In this document: positions 1-9,300 of the stretch, in pieces | Layout of the letters: the number at the start of each line of letters is the position of its first letter | Position numbering within the stretch: the stretch's first letter is position 1 | Origin: a virus | Strand: one strand, 5' to 3' | Length of the DNA: 37,968 nucleotides | Virus record (IMG/VR): IMGVR_UViG_3300027710_000003 | Location: 1 to 37,968 of that record | Notes under the pieces: model-generated | Seen by the model: only the letters and a program-made list of their open reading frames with translations | The model's database searches: none | What the model was told of the DNA's origin: nothing | Translations under genes and position numbers: made by a program

Positions 1-120
1 CCAGCACACACCACCGGCTGACTGCTTGCGCGTAATTTCGCTCAATGCAGGCGGCGGGCAGATGGAAGATGCGGGCGCTGATTTTACCGTTGAGAAAGGG
101 CTGATCCTTACCGATGAGGA
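1..120. repeat. Left copy of 120-bp terminal direct repeat
   Basis: Bases 1-120 are identical to 37849-37968. The repeat lies entirely inside a tail gene whose reading frame continues correctly when the two copies are merged, so it is best read as the overlap left when a circular or circularly permuted genome is written as a linear contig. The unique genome length is then 37,848 bp. Confidence 0.95.
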
Positions 121-406
121 AACGATCAACCTTAAATACATTCAGCGAATCACAGACGTGACCGATTATCCGGCTGATTTTGTGACGGCGTTTTCATTCC
201 TGCTTGCCTCTTGCATCGCGCAGGATACACAAGGCGCATCAGGGCAGGCTCAACAAATGCGGCAGTTTTACGAAAAGGCAGTCGCTCCACCTGTTAAGGC
301 TCGCGATTCAAACGAGGGCAAAGCGCGGCGCATTCCACCCTTTAACGATTCACAAGTCATCTCTGCCAGAATGGGCGGTTACTGGACTGGCGGCATAACT
401 GAATAA
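1..406 (+). CDS. T7 gp11-like tail tubular / head-tail adaptor protein, 3' part
   Basis: This is the C-terminal part of a gene that begins at 37379 and crosses the artificial contig ends; base 1 is the third base of a codon. Joined, the protein has 291 residues, against 196 for T7 gp11. The part here holds the segment after 'PPADCLRVIS' that is typical of the gp11-like family, followed by a helical region and a stop at 404-406. It should form the adaptor ring between portal and tail nozzle. The gp12-like nozzle gene follows after 4 bp, as in T7. TTG at 26 is only an internal codon, not the start. Function rests on family resemblance plus strict synteny. Confidence 0.85.
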   Translation, partial: QHTPPADCLRVISLNAGGGQMEDAGADFTVEKGLILTDEETINLKYIQRITDVTDYPADFVTAFSFLLASCIAQDTQGASGQAQQMRQFYEKAVAPPVKARDSNEGKARRIPPFNDSQVISARMGGYWTGGITE

Positions 407-410
407 TCTC

Positions 411-3155
411 ATGGCTCAATTCCAAACGATCAAATCGGTGTTCAACGGCGGCGAGATGTCGCCTATCATGGACGGGCGCACGGACTCGGAGAAATACGCG
501 ACGGGGTGCAGAGTCTTGGAAAACTTCATTGTGCGTCCTTATGGCGGAGCGTTCAAGCGTCCTGGGACTAAGTTTGGATTGTCAGATTCTGACGTGACTA
601 ATTGTTTCCGACTTATTGCTTTTCGTCGATCGTCCAATGTTAACTTTGTTTTGGGATTCAAAACAAACGCCATAAAGGTGTGGTCTTATGACACTGGAAC
701 ATTCACACTAATTGCAACGCTAACGACGGATTACACAGAAGCAGAAATCCGCGCCATTCATCACATCCAGCTCAATGACGTGATGTATCTGACAGTTGCA
801 ACTAAACATCCTAAGATCATTACACGCGCCAATGATGGCACTTGGTCATTTACTGACGTGCCGTTTCAGTTTGCTCCCGCCCTTGATCCGCCAAGCGATG
901 CGGTGACGATGATGCTGGAATACGATGCGAACGATTGGGTGACGGCAACAAGTTATTCAGTGGGCAACTTCGTCTTGTATTTGAACGATCTTTACCGATG
1001 CAAGACGGCAAACTCGGACGTTTCGTTTACCGCTGCAAAATGGGATAAGGCTACTTACAAGCAGTCATGGAATGTTGGCCAAGGTTATGTAGCTGGTGAC
1101 ATCACTGAATATTTTGGCAGTAACTACTTTTGTATTACCGCGCACACTTCATCTACGGCTACTAGACCGGGAACTGGTGCTCAATGGGTGTTGATTACAA
1201 TCACAGATTATAGGCTTATTTCCAGTTCTGCCGTATTTGACGCCAATGAAGTTGGAAGCACTTGGCTATTGTCTCCAGGTTCAAGTGGAAGAATTACCAC
1301 TGAAGCAATTGCAACGGCTCCAGATACGACGACAACGGCGGCTATTTTTATTCAAGGCTCCTACGTTGCGCGAACAAGCTGGGCAGTTGGCAGTGCACCG
1401 GCTGGAACTATTATTCAGCTTCAAGAATCTCTTGATAGGATCAACTTCACGAACATTCGCGAATGGTCAGTTGGCGGCGTTCTTGATGGAACAATTAGCT
1501 ATACGGCAGAGGCTCCAAACACTGGCGGATGGTATCGAATGGTGGCCATTCGCACAGGAACAAATTCAAATTCGTCAAGGATGACCATTGAACCGGTTTC
1601 TGGTAAATTGGACATTCCCTTTCAAATTCAAAGCTACGTCTCGACAACTCAGGTCAGAGGCATTCCAAAGCTAGCCGTTGATTCTCTCATTCCTAATGAG
1701 GTTTTAGGCTTTACTTTTCCGGTCTGGCGCAAGGGCGCATTTTCTGTGACTCGCGGTTATCCAAGAACGTGTGCTTTCCATGATAACAGGCTATTTTTTG
1801 CCAGCACGGATTTGTATCCTACTCGAATTTGGGGCAGTCAGATTTCGGATTTTTACACATTCCTGACCGGATCTCTGGACACTTCAGCATTGGATTTAAC
1901 GCTAGCGGCAACGCAGGCCAATCGCATTCAATGGATTTCTAGCTTTAAACGCACGCTTGTCATTGGCACAACTGGCGAAGAATGGACAATGGACAGCGGC
2001 GATCAGGACAGCGCATTAACGCCAAGCAACGCAAGGCTTCGCAGATGGAGCCGATATGGATCATCTCCGTTGCAACCTGTCTTGTCTGGCGATGGCTTGC
2101 TATGGTTAACCGGAGATGACAAGCTCCGTGAGTTTGCCTATGTCTTTGAAAAGGACGGTTATTCAGCGCCTAATATGTCTTTGCTTGCTGAACATATCCC
2201 GACGTCATCGGGCACGATTACTGACATGGTTTACAGCCAATGTCCTGATCCGACGTTGTGGTTTGTTCATGCTGGCGGCGAATTGTCAGGTTTTACTTAC
2301 GACCGAGAAAACAACGTAACGGCTTGGCATCGGCACAACTTTGGAAGCGGCACTCGAGAGATCGAAGGACTCTGCGTCGTCGGCACAAGCGATACAGACA
2401 CAAAAGACTCACTGGTCTTTTTGATGGATTCTGTTTCTGGCGTTACCACTTATTATTCGTTGGAGTCTATTTTAGGTGATGAGTTAACGACTACCAATAA
2501 AAGCTATTCAGGCACGTTTAGCGATTCATGGCGTATTTTGACTGGGACTTACAATGCAGGTTTGAATCAAACGACATTTAACGTCGGCACTCATTTGAAC
2601 GGTGAAAAGGTTGTTTTTACGACGTTTACAAACAGCCAAACCATACTCAATTCTGATGGCAGTCCATTTGAAATGACTGTTTCTAGCGGGAATGCCGTGG
2701 TAAGCGGAAACATATCTTCAGGTTCATACGTTGTCGGAGTCCCGTATTCAGCATTCATAATGCCCAATCGTTTTGAGGTAAACACGCAAAGCGGGACGGC
2801 GCAGATGAATAAGTGGCGCATCTCCCGAGTTTCATTCAGATTGTTTCAGTCAAAATACGGCAACGTGTTTTTTCGACCAACTGAAGGCACTGATTTTCTT
2901 GAAGCTGATTTTAGCAATTTTACCGCTATTGAATATGACGACATGGATGAATTTCCGAAATCTTCAGTCACGTTAAGGAATACAAGTCCTAGCAGCATCA
3001 TCGTCAAAACTGGTCAAACTAAAGCTCAGTCCATCGTTGGCGATTGGGGCGACGCTGTTGATATTACGGTAGCATCCAGACATCCTTGGCCGTTTAACGT
3101 GACGGCCATGCTATGCGAGGTGGCTACAGATGGCATTTCAGGCGCAGGAGCTTGA
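411..3155 (+). CDS. T7 gp12-like tail nozzle protein with two CBM5/12-like modules
   Basis: A 914-residue virion protein. The N-terminus (residues 10-60) has the family signature 'FNGGEMSPIMDGR' followed by 'LENFIVRPYGGAFKRPGT', typical of podoviral tail tubular protein B, the nozzle of the short tail. Residues about 175-215 and 219-265 each show the spacing of a small aromatic-rich chitin-binding-type module (W...Y..G..V...... Y.C........W), so two tandem carbohydrate-binding inserts are likely. A further beta-rich insert follows at about 300-400. T7 gp12 has 794 residues. The start ATG has no Shine-Dalgarno sequence; the gene sits 4 bp after the gp11-like stop. The family call is firm, the carbohydrate-binding inserts are inferred from pattern. 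Confidence 0.88.
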   Translation: MAQFQTIKSVFNGGEMSPIMDGRTDSEKYATGCRVLENFIVRPYGGAFKRPGTKFGLSDSDVTNCFRLIAFRRSSNVNFVLGFKTNAIKVWSYDTGTFTLIATLTTDYTEAEIRAIHHIQLNDVMYLTVATKHPKIITRANDGTWSFTDVPFQFAPALDPPSDAVTMMLEYDANDWVTATSYSVGNFVLYLNDLYRCKTANSDVSFTAAKWDKATYKQSWNVGQGYVAGDITEYFGSNYFCITAHTSSTATRPGTGAQWVLITITDYRLISSSAVFDANEVGSTWLLSPGSSGRITTEAIATAPDTTTTAAIFIQGSYVARTSWAVGSAPAGTIIQLQESLDRINFTNIREWSVGGVLDGTISYTAEAPNTGGWYRMVAIRTGTNSNSSRMTIEPVSGKLDIPFQIQSYVSTTQVRGIPKLAVDSLIPNEVLGFTFPVWRKGAFSVTRGYPRTCAFHDNRLFFASTDLYPTRIWGSQISDFYTFLTGSLDTSALDLTLAATQANRIQWISSFKRTLVIGTTGEEWTMDSGDQDSALTPSNARLRRWSRYGSSPLQPVLSGDGLLWLTGDDKLREFAYVFEKDGYSAPNMSLLAEHIPTSSGTITDMVYSQCPDPTLWFVHAGGELSGFTYDRENNVTAWHRHNFGSGTREIEGLCVVGTSDTDTKDSLVFLMDSVSGVTTYYSLESILGDELTTTNKSYSGTFSDSWRILTGTYNAGLNQTTFNVGTHLNGEKVVFTTFTNSQTILNSDGSPFEMTVSSGNAVVSGNISSGSYVVGVPYSAFIMPNRFEVNTQSGTAQMNKWRISRVSFRLFQSKYGNVFFRPTEGTDFLEADFSNFTAIEYDDMDEFPKSSVTLRNTSPSSIIVKTGQTKAQSIVGDWGDAVDITVASRHPWPFNVTAMLCEVATDGISGAGA

Positions 3156-3188
3156 CTTTAATATCAAATCGTGATGAACTGATAGGAA

Positions 3189-3196
3189 ATCATCAC
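3189..3196 (+). promoter_or_regulatory. ATCATCAC start-proximal motif
   Basis: ATCATCAC directly abuts the ATG at 3197. Only a distant partial purine stretch (AGGAA) precedes it. It is one of a set of near-identical motifs before SD-less starts in this genome. Confidence 0.5.
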
Positions 3197-3613
3197 ATGA
3201 CCATTAGAGCTTATACTCCCGAAGATTTCCCGCTTATTGAGGCGTGGGCCAAAGCTCGCGACATGGCAATGATCCCGCAGCTTCTTAGCCCGAATGGCTT
3301 TATCGTCGAGGATGAAAGCGGGCCTTTTGCCGTGTGCTTTGTGTATCTGGCGTTTGGATGTCCGATTGCATCACTAGATAACCTTTTCACTAAACCGGGC
3401 ACCTCGTTTGCTAAATGCCGCAAAGGTTGGCCGATACTCTGGCGAACAATTCTTTCCTTTCTCTCAAATTTGAGAACTTGCGATGACGTGCCTTTGAGCT
3501 ATAAGATAGTCAGGATATACACCCGCACTCCGCTTGCTAGGTTTCTACGCAATTCTGAGGGCTGGAGCGTATCCGAACATACAAGCACACAGGCCATTTA
3601 TGCGATACCGTGA
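3197..3613 (+). CDS. GNAT-fold-like protein, syntenic with T7 gp13
   Basis: The ATG at 3197 is preferred over an in-frame codon at 3113 because the latter lies inside the gp12-like gene, and 'MTIRAYTPEDFPLIEAWAK' is a typical GNAT N-terminus (beta strand then helix alpha 1). The product has 138 residues, the same length I recall for T7 gp13, which occupies the same slot between gp12 and gp14 and is itself GNAT-like. No clear acetyl-CoA P-loop (RxxGxG/A) is visible, so enzymatic activity is doubtful and a structural or assembly role is more likely. The 3' end overlaps the next gene by 14 bp if that gene starts at 3600. Confidence 0.75.
   Translation: MTIRAYTPEDFPLIEAWAKARDMAMIPQLLSPNGFIVEDESGPFAVCFVYLAFGCPIASLDNLFTKPGTSFAKCRKGWPILWRTILSFLSNLRTCDDVPLSYKIVRIYTRTPLARFLRNSEGWSVSEHTSTQAIYAIP
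3462..3475. promoter_or_regulatory. TCTCA-N4-TGAGA palindrome, copy A
   Basis: Perfect 14-bp palindrome TCTCAAATTTGAGA within the gp13-like gene, about 125 bp before the gp14-like start. It shares arms and spacing with four further copies (15043, 26980, 32068, 35708) that lie between genes. Confidence 0.5.
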
Positions 3614-4241
3614 CCATCTTGATTACATCCCGCTAAATACTGGCGGGCCGATTGGCATTCATTGCTCTACGCGTCCGCCTTGCAATGATGTGATTACACC
3701 AACAGTCTTGGCTTGGGCATCGCTTGCAACGTCGCTTGTCGCAGGTGGAACGTCTGCATACATGCAGTATGACTCTGCTCAAAATGCAGCTAAACAGGCC
3801 GAATATAACGCACAGGCACAAGCTGACGCCATCGGCGAGGAGCGCAAACGGCAGGCACTTGAGGGTCAAGAGAACCAACGTCGTCTTGTGCAAGAGCAAC
3901 GCAGGCAAAGGGCGACACAACTCGCGGCAATGGCCGGTAGCGGCGCTATGCTTGGCACTGGATCGTCTCTTGCATTGGAAGCTGACACCTGGGCCAAGCA
4001 GCAAACAGAGCTAGCAGATCAGCAATACGTCAATCAGTTGTCTCAACGGCAACTTGCCTATCAGCGAACGTCCACACTCCAGATGGGCCAGCAAACAGCC
4101 GCAGGCATTCGCAGCGACGCCACAGGGCAGGCCATCGGCAATATTGGATCAACAATCGGTCAGGCTTATCAGTCATGGTCAACACGGCCTAAGCCGGCAG
4201 GTGAATCAACGTCAGGATTAACGTCAGGCTCAGGAAAATAA
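3600..4241 (+). CDS. T7 gp14-like internal virion protein
   Basis: Encodes 213 residues from ATG 3600, or 183 if GTG 3690 ('MITPTVLAWASLATSLVAGG') is the true start; the first 30 residues look unlike the family, so the later start is a serious alternative. A short hydrophobic segment (about residues 35-53) is followed by an Ala/Gln/Glu/Arg-rich helical coiled region and then a Gly/Ser-rich region containing 'GSGAMLGTGSSL', a pattern typical of gp14-like ejection proteins that form the outer-membrane pore at infection. T7 gp14 has 196 residues. It lies between the gp13-like and gp15-like genes and is separated from the next ATG by one base, so co-translation is expected. Confidence 0.75.
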   Translation: MRYRDHLDYIPLNTGGPIGIHCSTRPPCNDVITPTVLAWASLATSLVAGGTSAYMQYDSAQNAAKQAEYNAQAQADAIGEERKRQALEGQENQRRLVQEQRRQRATQLAAMAGSGAMLGTGSSLALEADTWAKQQTELADQQYVNQLSQRQLAYQRTSTLQMGQQTAAGIRSDATGQAIGNIGSTIGQAYQSWSTRPKPAGESTSGLTSGSGK

Positions 4242-4242
4242 T

Positions 4243-6306
4243 ATGGCACGCATTCCAATCCTTCAAGAACCTAGGCAACTCCAGACCGGCAATCAGACGA
4301 TTCGCACGCCCGACCTTCCAGCCGTCACAAATGCCAGCATGGGCAAGGCAATCGGCAATTTAGGCAACGTGGCCTTCGACATTGCAGAAAAGGCCAAGCG
4401 TGCAAACGACGTGACCAAGCTCACGGAAGCTAGCCTTGCGATGAACAAAGCGCAGGCTGACTTTGCGACGTGGCAGCAATCGCCGGAAGGTCAGGACGAA
4501 AATAATTGGCTTCCAAAGTGGCAGAGTTTGCAGAACGATATCAAGACTCAATTCGATCAAGCTGAATTGACGCCTGAAGCAAGAATGCAGTTCACTGATA
4601 ACCTGTCAAACTGGGCGACTCGCGGAACGATCAACGTGCAAGCTCAAGCGTTTAAGCAAGCAGGCGCAAGAATGGATGCGACTGGGCAAATGGCAAGGCA
4701 GCAAGCTATCAAAACTGGCGATATGACTATTTATAAAAACCATCTAAAAAATGAGGTTTCCATTGGTCTGAAAACGAGAGAGCAAGCCGATTTAGAATTG
4801 ATGGACGCAGACATAACATACGCATCCCGAGCTTCAGAAAACCAATGGAAATCCGCAGTAATTGCAGGTGACGAGCAAGGTTTAGAAGCAGCCATTCAAC
4901 TGGGCAGGGATCGCGCCGGATGGGATGAGGACACTATTAAGGTTAAGCGCTTGTCAGGAATGGAAGGAATCGAACGCACTAGAGCCGTCAACAAAAGCAA
5001 AGCGGAGGTTGAGTTTTTGGGCGATGTCTTTATGCGTAAGGCTCAAGGTGAAGTCATTGTTCCCTCTCAGATTGAAAGCTGGGTTAAGGAAAACAAGATC
5101 GACAAAGAAACAGGCGCTCGTTTGCTAGTTACCACAAAGTCGGAACAAGGCGCAATGCAGAGCGAGTTTTACGATTTCCTAAATAACGAGGTCGATTCAT
5201 ACGATCCAATGACAGACCCTCAGCGCGTGAAAGAATACGAAATGGGGAAAAAAGCCGCCATGATTGGCCTCAATGGTTCGCAGATGGAGTTTTTTCAAGC
5301 TAGGTTGGAGCGAGCAAAAAATCTCAACGGCCCCCAACGGGCGCAGCAGGCTGTTTTATCCACTGGTAAAAAAGTTATTGGTGAGATGCTAAAGGACGTA
5401 GGCATAACTCGCGCATGGGATTCTGACGCTGAAACCTTATTCAAAGATCCCGCAAAGCTGGAAGCATTTGGCGTTTCTAAAGACGTTTCAAAGGAGATTG
5501 AAAAACTCACCAAAGGTGAATTTACATGGAGCGGTCAACCAACCGGAAAAGGAATGGATAAAGCCAAAGCCTTGCAGCTATTTAAGCAGCAAGCAGCAAC
5601 ACGCGTAGCCGCAAAGCCAGCCGGATTGAGTGACGCAGAGTGGAGCAAGTTGGTAACCCTTTCAGAGTCGGAAACATCCACAGATCCCAACGCGACTATT
5701 TCCACCGAGTTTAATCGGGCAATCCTTGAAGAAGGCTTGGAGTCTTGGTATGAATACGAGCGGAATAAGCGAGGAACGCCGCCGACCGAAAGTGAAGTCA
5801 AGTCGTGGGTAGGCGATAAGACGCGTGCGGTTTTACAGGGCGCAGGCGCGGCTAATCTTTTCAAAACTCCTGAAACGTCGGCTGTCAATACAGGCATAGA
5901 ATCGCAGCGATATACAAGGCTTCCTGATGGTTCTTATGAAGGAATGGCTTCTAGTTATGGTTATGCTGGAGACAATGACAACGGTTATAATTCTCTTGGC
6001 ATGTTGCGCGGTGAGCAGCCATGGTATGGGGAGCTTCCCACCGTAGCACTTGCTCCGCGCATGGCTGAAGAGCTTGGCGTTCAATTGCCTACCAGAAAGA
6101 AAGACGGCACTTGGGATTACTCAAAATCAATTGTCGAAGTAGAAGCTGATGGAAAAAAGACAAAAGCCATTTTTGATGAAACTGGCATGTATATGGTTGA
6201 GGCTAGTAAGAATAAGCTTATTGATCTGACGCCTGAAGCTTCCGATGCTTTAGGGCTGCCGCAAAGAAGTAACGCAAAAGTTACAGTTAGAAAACCTACT
6301 TTATAA
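4243..6306 (+). CDS. T7 gp15-like internal virion protein with C-terminal double-psi beta-barrel
   Basis: A 687-residue protein (T7 gp15: 747) in the gp15 position. Residues 1-540 are mostly helical, as expected for an ejection protein of the core. Residues about 560-687 look like a RlpA/MltA-type double-psi beta-barrel: 'GMASSYGYAGDNDNGYN' from G567, 'VALAPRMAEELGVQLP' from about 601, 'FDETGMY' with D645 and 'IDLTPEASDALGL' with D661. In lytic transglycosylases of this fold an Asp in the corresponding segment is catalytic, so the domain may cut peptidoglycan during genome entry. T7 instead carries its transglycosylase at the N-terminus of gp16, which is missing in the gp16-like protein here. 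The fold is inferred from motif pattern only. Confidence 0.75.
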   Translation: MARIPILQEPRQLQTGNQTIRTPDLPAVTNASMGKAIGNLGNVAFDIAEKAKRANDVTKLTEASLAMNKAQADFATWQQSPEGQDENNWLPKWQSLQNDIKTQFDQAELTPEARMQFTDNLSNWATRGTINVQAQAFKQAGARMDATGQMARQQAIKTGDMTIYKNHLKNEVSIGLKTREQADLELMDADITYASRASENQWKSAVIAGDEQGLEAAIQLGRDRAGWDEDTIKVKRLSGMEGIERTRAVNKSKAEVEFLGDVFMRKAQGEVIVPSQIESWVKENKIDKETGARLLVTTKSEQGAMQSEFYDFLNNEVDSYDPMTDPQRVKEYEMGKKAAMIGLNGSQMEFFQARLERAKNLNGPQRAQQAVLSTGKKVIGEMLKDVGITRAWDSDAETLFKDPAKLEAFGVSKDVSKEIEKLTKGEFTWSGQPTGKGMDKAKALQLFKQQAATRVAAKPAGLSDAEWSKLVTLSESETSTDPNATISTEFNRAILEEGLESWYEYERNKRGTPPTESEVKSWVGDKTRAVLQGAGAANLFKTPETSAVNTGIESQRYTRLPDGSYEGMASSYGYAGDNDNGYNSLGMLRGEQPWYGELPTVALAPRMAEELGVQLPTRKKDGTWDYSKSIVEVEADGKKTKAIFDETGMYMVEASKNKLIDLTPEASDALGLPQRSNAKVTVRKPTL

Positions 6307-6307
6307 A

Positions 6308-9300
6308 ATGCCACTAGATCCACAGACCGCCGACCTAATGCTGACAGATTTCAGCGCATGGGAAAACACACTGGACGATACGCAGCGCCAACAACTTGAA
6401 ACTACCTTTAAGTATGAGCCTGACAGGGTAGCGGCTCAAAAGCGCTTTGCTGCCGTGGCGAGCGTTGCAGCATATACCAACAGCGATGTCCAAGAAGTTT
6501 CTAATCGCTTTGAAGATTACTACATGCACGCTTTCGCTCGTGATGAGCAGGTTGGCTTTGGACTCAAGAGCGGCGTTAAAGACATCAACGAGTTTCAGCA
6601 ACTGCTTACTGAGCGAGCAAACGGAAACAAAGCTAAGGTCGGCACATTTAAAAGCGCCAATGCGGCGGCTGTTGATTCAGCACTTCGCGGCAGTTCAAGC
6701 TTAAATGATTTTGCAGCATGGCAATTAGAGAACGAGCACCTTCCAGAAGCTTTTAGTGATAAAGCATATGAGGTTTGGCAGAAGACATATTCCGATGTTA
6801 AAAACGAGTTAGGCGAGGATGGTCGAGCTGCAGCATCGCGAGCATTTCGCGCCATGCGTACCATGACTGGAGTGTCAGAGGAATCTGATGCGTCTGTAAA
6901 CGAGGCTAAACGTGATCTCATCAATCTGCGCGTGCGCTCGCCAAAGGCATATGATTTGGCGCTGGCTTCCGTGCAGTTAATGGCTCAAGACGCTGGCGGT
7001 GTTGATAAAGGAGTAATACAAGGAGTTGGTGAAAATTTTGGTCGTTCAATATCTAATATTATTGAAGGTGTATTTTTTGCCAAGCCGCTTATTGAAATGT
7101 CTCAAGATGTTAGCGAAGCAATGGTCAAGGCTGGTATTACAAACGCAGAAAATCCAGAACGACTTGCCGCGCAAATTCGTGCTCGCCGAGAGGTGGAAAA
7201 TGATATTCGCGAAATATCTCGCGGCATTATTGATCCAGTAAAAAAAGCGCGCGACGGATGGTCTGGATGGGCTGAAAGCGCAGCTTATATGACCGCTTCA
7301 AGTTTGCCTTATATGGTTGGCGTGTTTACTCCAGGAGGTCAAGGTCAGGTTGCTATGGCTGGATCGTTTACGAGTGACAGTTATAATGAATTTCGAAATA
7401 ATGGATGGGAGGGCGTCTCTGCTGCAACTGGAGCTGTGGCAAGCGGTGTATTCCAATCAGCAGTAGAAACTGCTTCTGAATTTATTTTAAAAATCCCAGG
7501 TGTTGCTGGCGTGTTAAATAAATTTGGCGTTAAGCCAGGCAGTTTTTGGGCAACTCAATTTTTTCTTAGAACCGTGGCAAGATCAGGAATAGAGGTTGGT
7601 GAAGAAATTATTCAAGAAGCTACCACTCCATTTGTTCAAGAGTTGGCTAACGCCATCATTCCGTCTATTCCAGACACGCCAGAAGGTAAGCATTTAAGTG
7701 ATGTGATGGGCAAGTTTTTTGAAGCTGATAATTTTGCGCCGTTAATTCTTTCTGTGCTTCCTCTTGGCATGATCGGCGCAGGTATGTCCACGTCACAAGA
7801 TATGGATTATTTAAAGGAAGTTCAGTCATTCTTTGGCGATGATGCTGCATCTGAAATTATGGCAGAAGCCGATCCAGCCAAACGTGATGCAATGATTCGT
7901 GAAAAGTTCAAAGCAATGCCTGTTGAAGAGCTTGTTAAGCGCGCACGGATGAAGATGGAAGCAATGGCAAAACGAACAGGTCAAAGCTTTCAAAATGAGC
8001 AAGATGTTGAATCATTCCAAGACACAACGTCACCCGAATACACAGTAAGCGTAACCCGTACACCATCTGGATGGCAGGTGCGTATGGGTGATGGCAATGT
8101 AATTCAGGTTGATTCCGTCGAAGCCGCTCGTCGCATCGCAGTCGATCTTCGCCAAGTCGGAAGTCAGCAAGAGGCCGATAAATTAGTCGGCGTAATTGAC
8201 GGCTATTACGAAAAAGGTAGGCAGGCTGAAACTGTGCTTACAGGTGAAAAAGTTGAGGCATCTGAAGAGTTTGGAGTCGTGGCTATTCGGCGCGATGCTA
8301 GTGGCGCTATTATCTCTCAGCGCCAGCTTGGCCCTCAAGCTCTTGAAACCGTTCGCGCAGAAGCTGAAGTTGCAGGTATTAAGACAGGCACGCGTGGCAT
8401 TTTCGCGCACATTAACGGATCGAACGAAGTCTTCCCGATGCGCGTGGCCGATGGCGCTAAAGAGATCGTCCGCAGGATGAATCTTTACAAGTCACAGGTT
8501 GAAGGACAACCGCAGGTGATTACGTTTCTGCATGAAAACTTTGAATCGACTTGGAGTTTAGGAATGGCTAACGGCACGTTCTCAGATCAAGAGACACGCA
8601 CGGCAATGCGCGCTTTGCTGCCTGCTTTTGAAGGCGTGACGGCATTGAATGCCGAAGAGGCTCAATTCATCGACAATCTACGCACGTTGGCAAATGGCCA
8701 AGGTAATGAAACCATGTTGCGTGAAACCGTGTCGGAAATGGTCATTCGTGACGTGCTAGGACGTGATCGCCAAGGCCGTGCCACGGGCATGAAGCCAGGT
8801 TCAATCTCTCGCGCTATTGAGGCGTCTGTTATGGGCGCTAATACTCAAGAGGAAGTTAGCGCACTAAAGAGCATTCTGGCTGCAATCAAGGCATTCACTG
8901 CCTACCTAAAAGGCGTGTTCGGCACCGTTGACGCTATCACTAAAGCTCGCGATGAAGGCAAGCTCGGCGAAGAATACGACACGTTTATCAACAAAGTCCT
9001 CGGCATCGACGAGGTAAAGCAGATGGAAGGGCAGGCGATAGACGAGGCGAAGGCCATTATGGAAGAAATGCTAGCGCCATGGGAAGTGCAGGCAGTGATC
9101 GACGCTAGCAACATGGATCCAACTAGTGATGCCGAAGCTCTTAAAACTAAGGAGTTCTCACAAGCGGAAATCGACGCCAAAGAAAAGATTGGCGAAGGTT
9201 CTGAGAGTGAAGTGTTTGATGATGGCGATAACGTCCTTAAAGTGGCTGAATCCTACAACCAAACTGAGACATTAGCGGAGCGTGTTGTTTATGCTTTAAG

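Noticed and set aside
3113-3196. Earlier start for the gp13-like gene
   Set aside because: It would overlap the gp12-like gene by 43 bp and add residues unlike the GNAT N-terminus; ATG 3197 has the abutting ATCATCAC motif.
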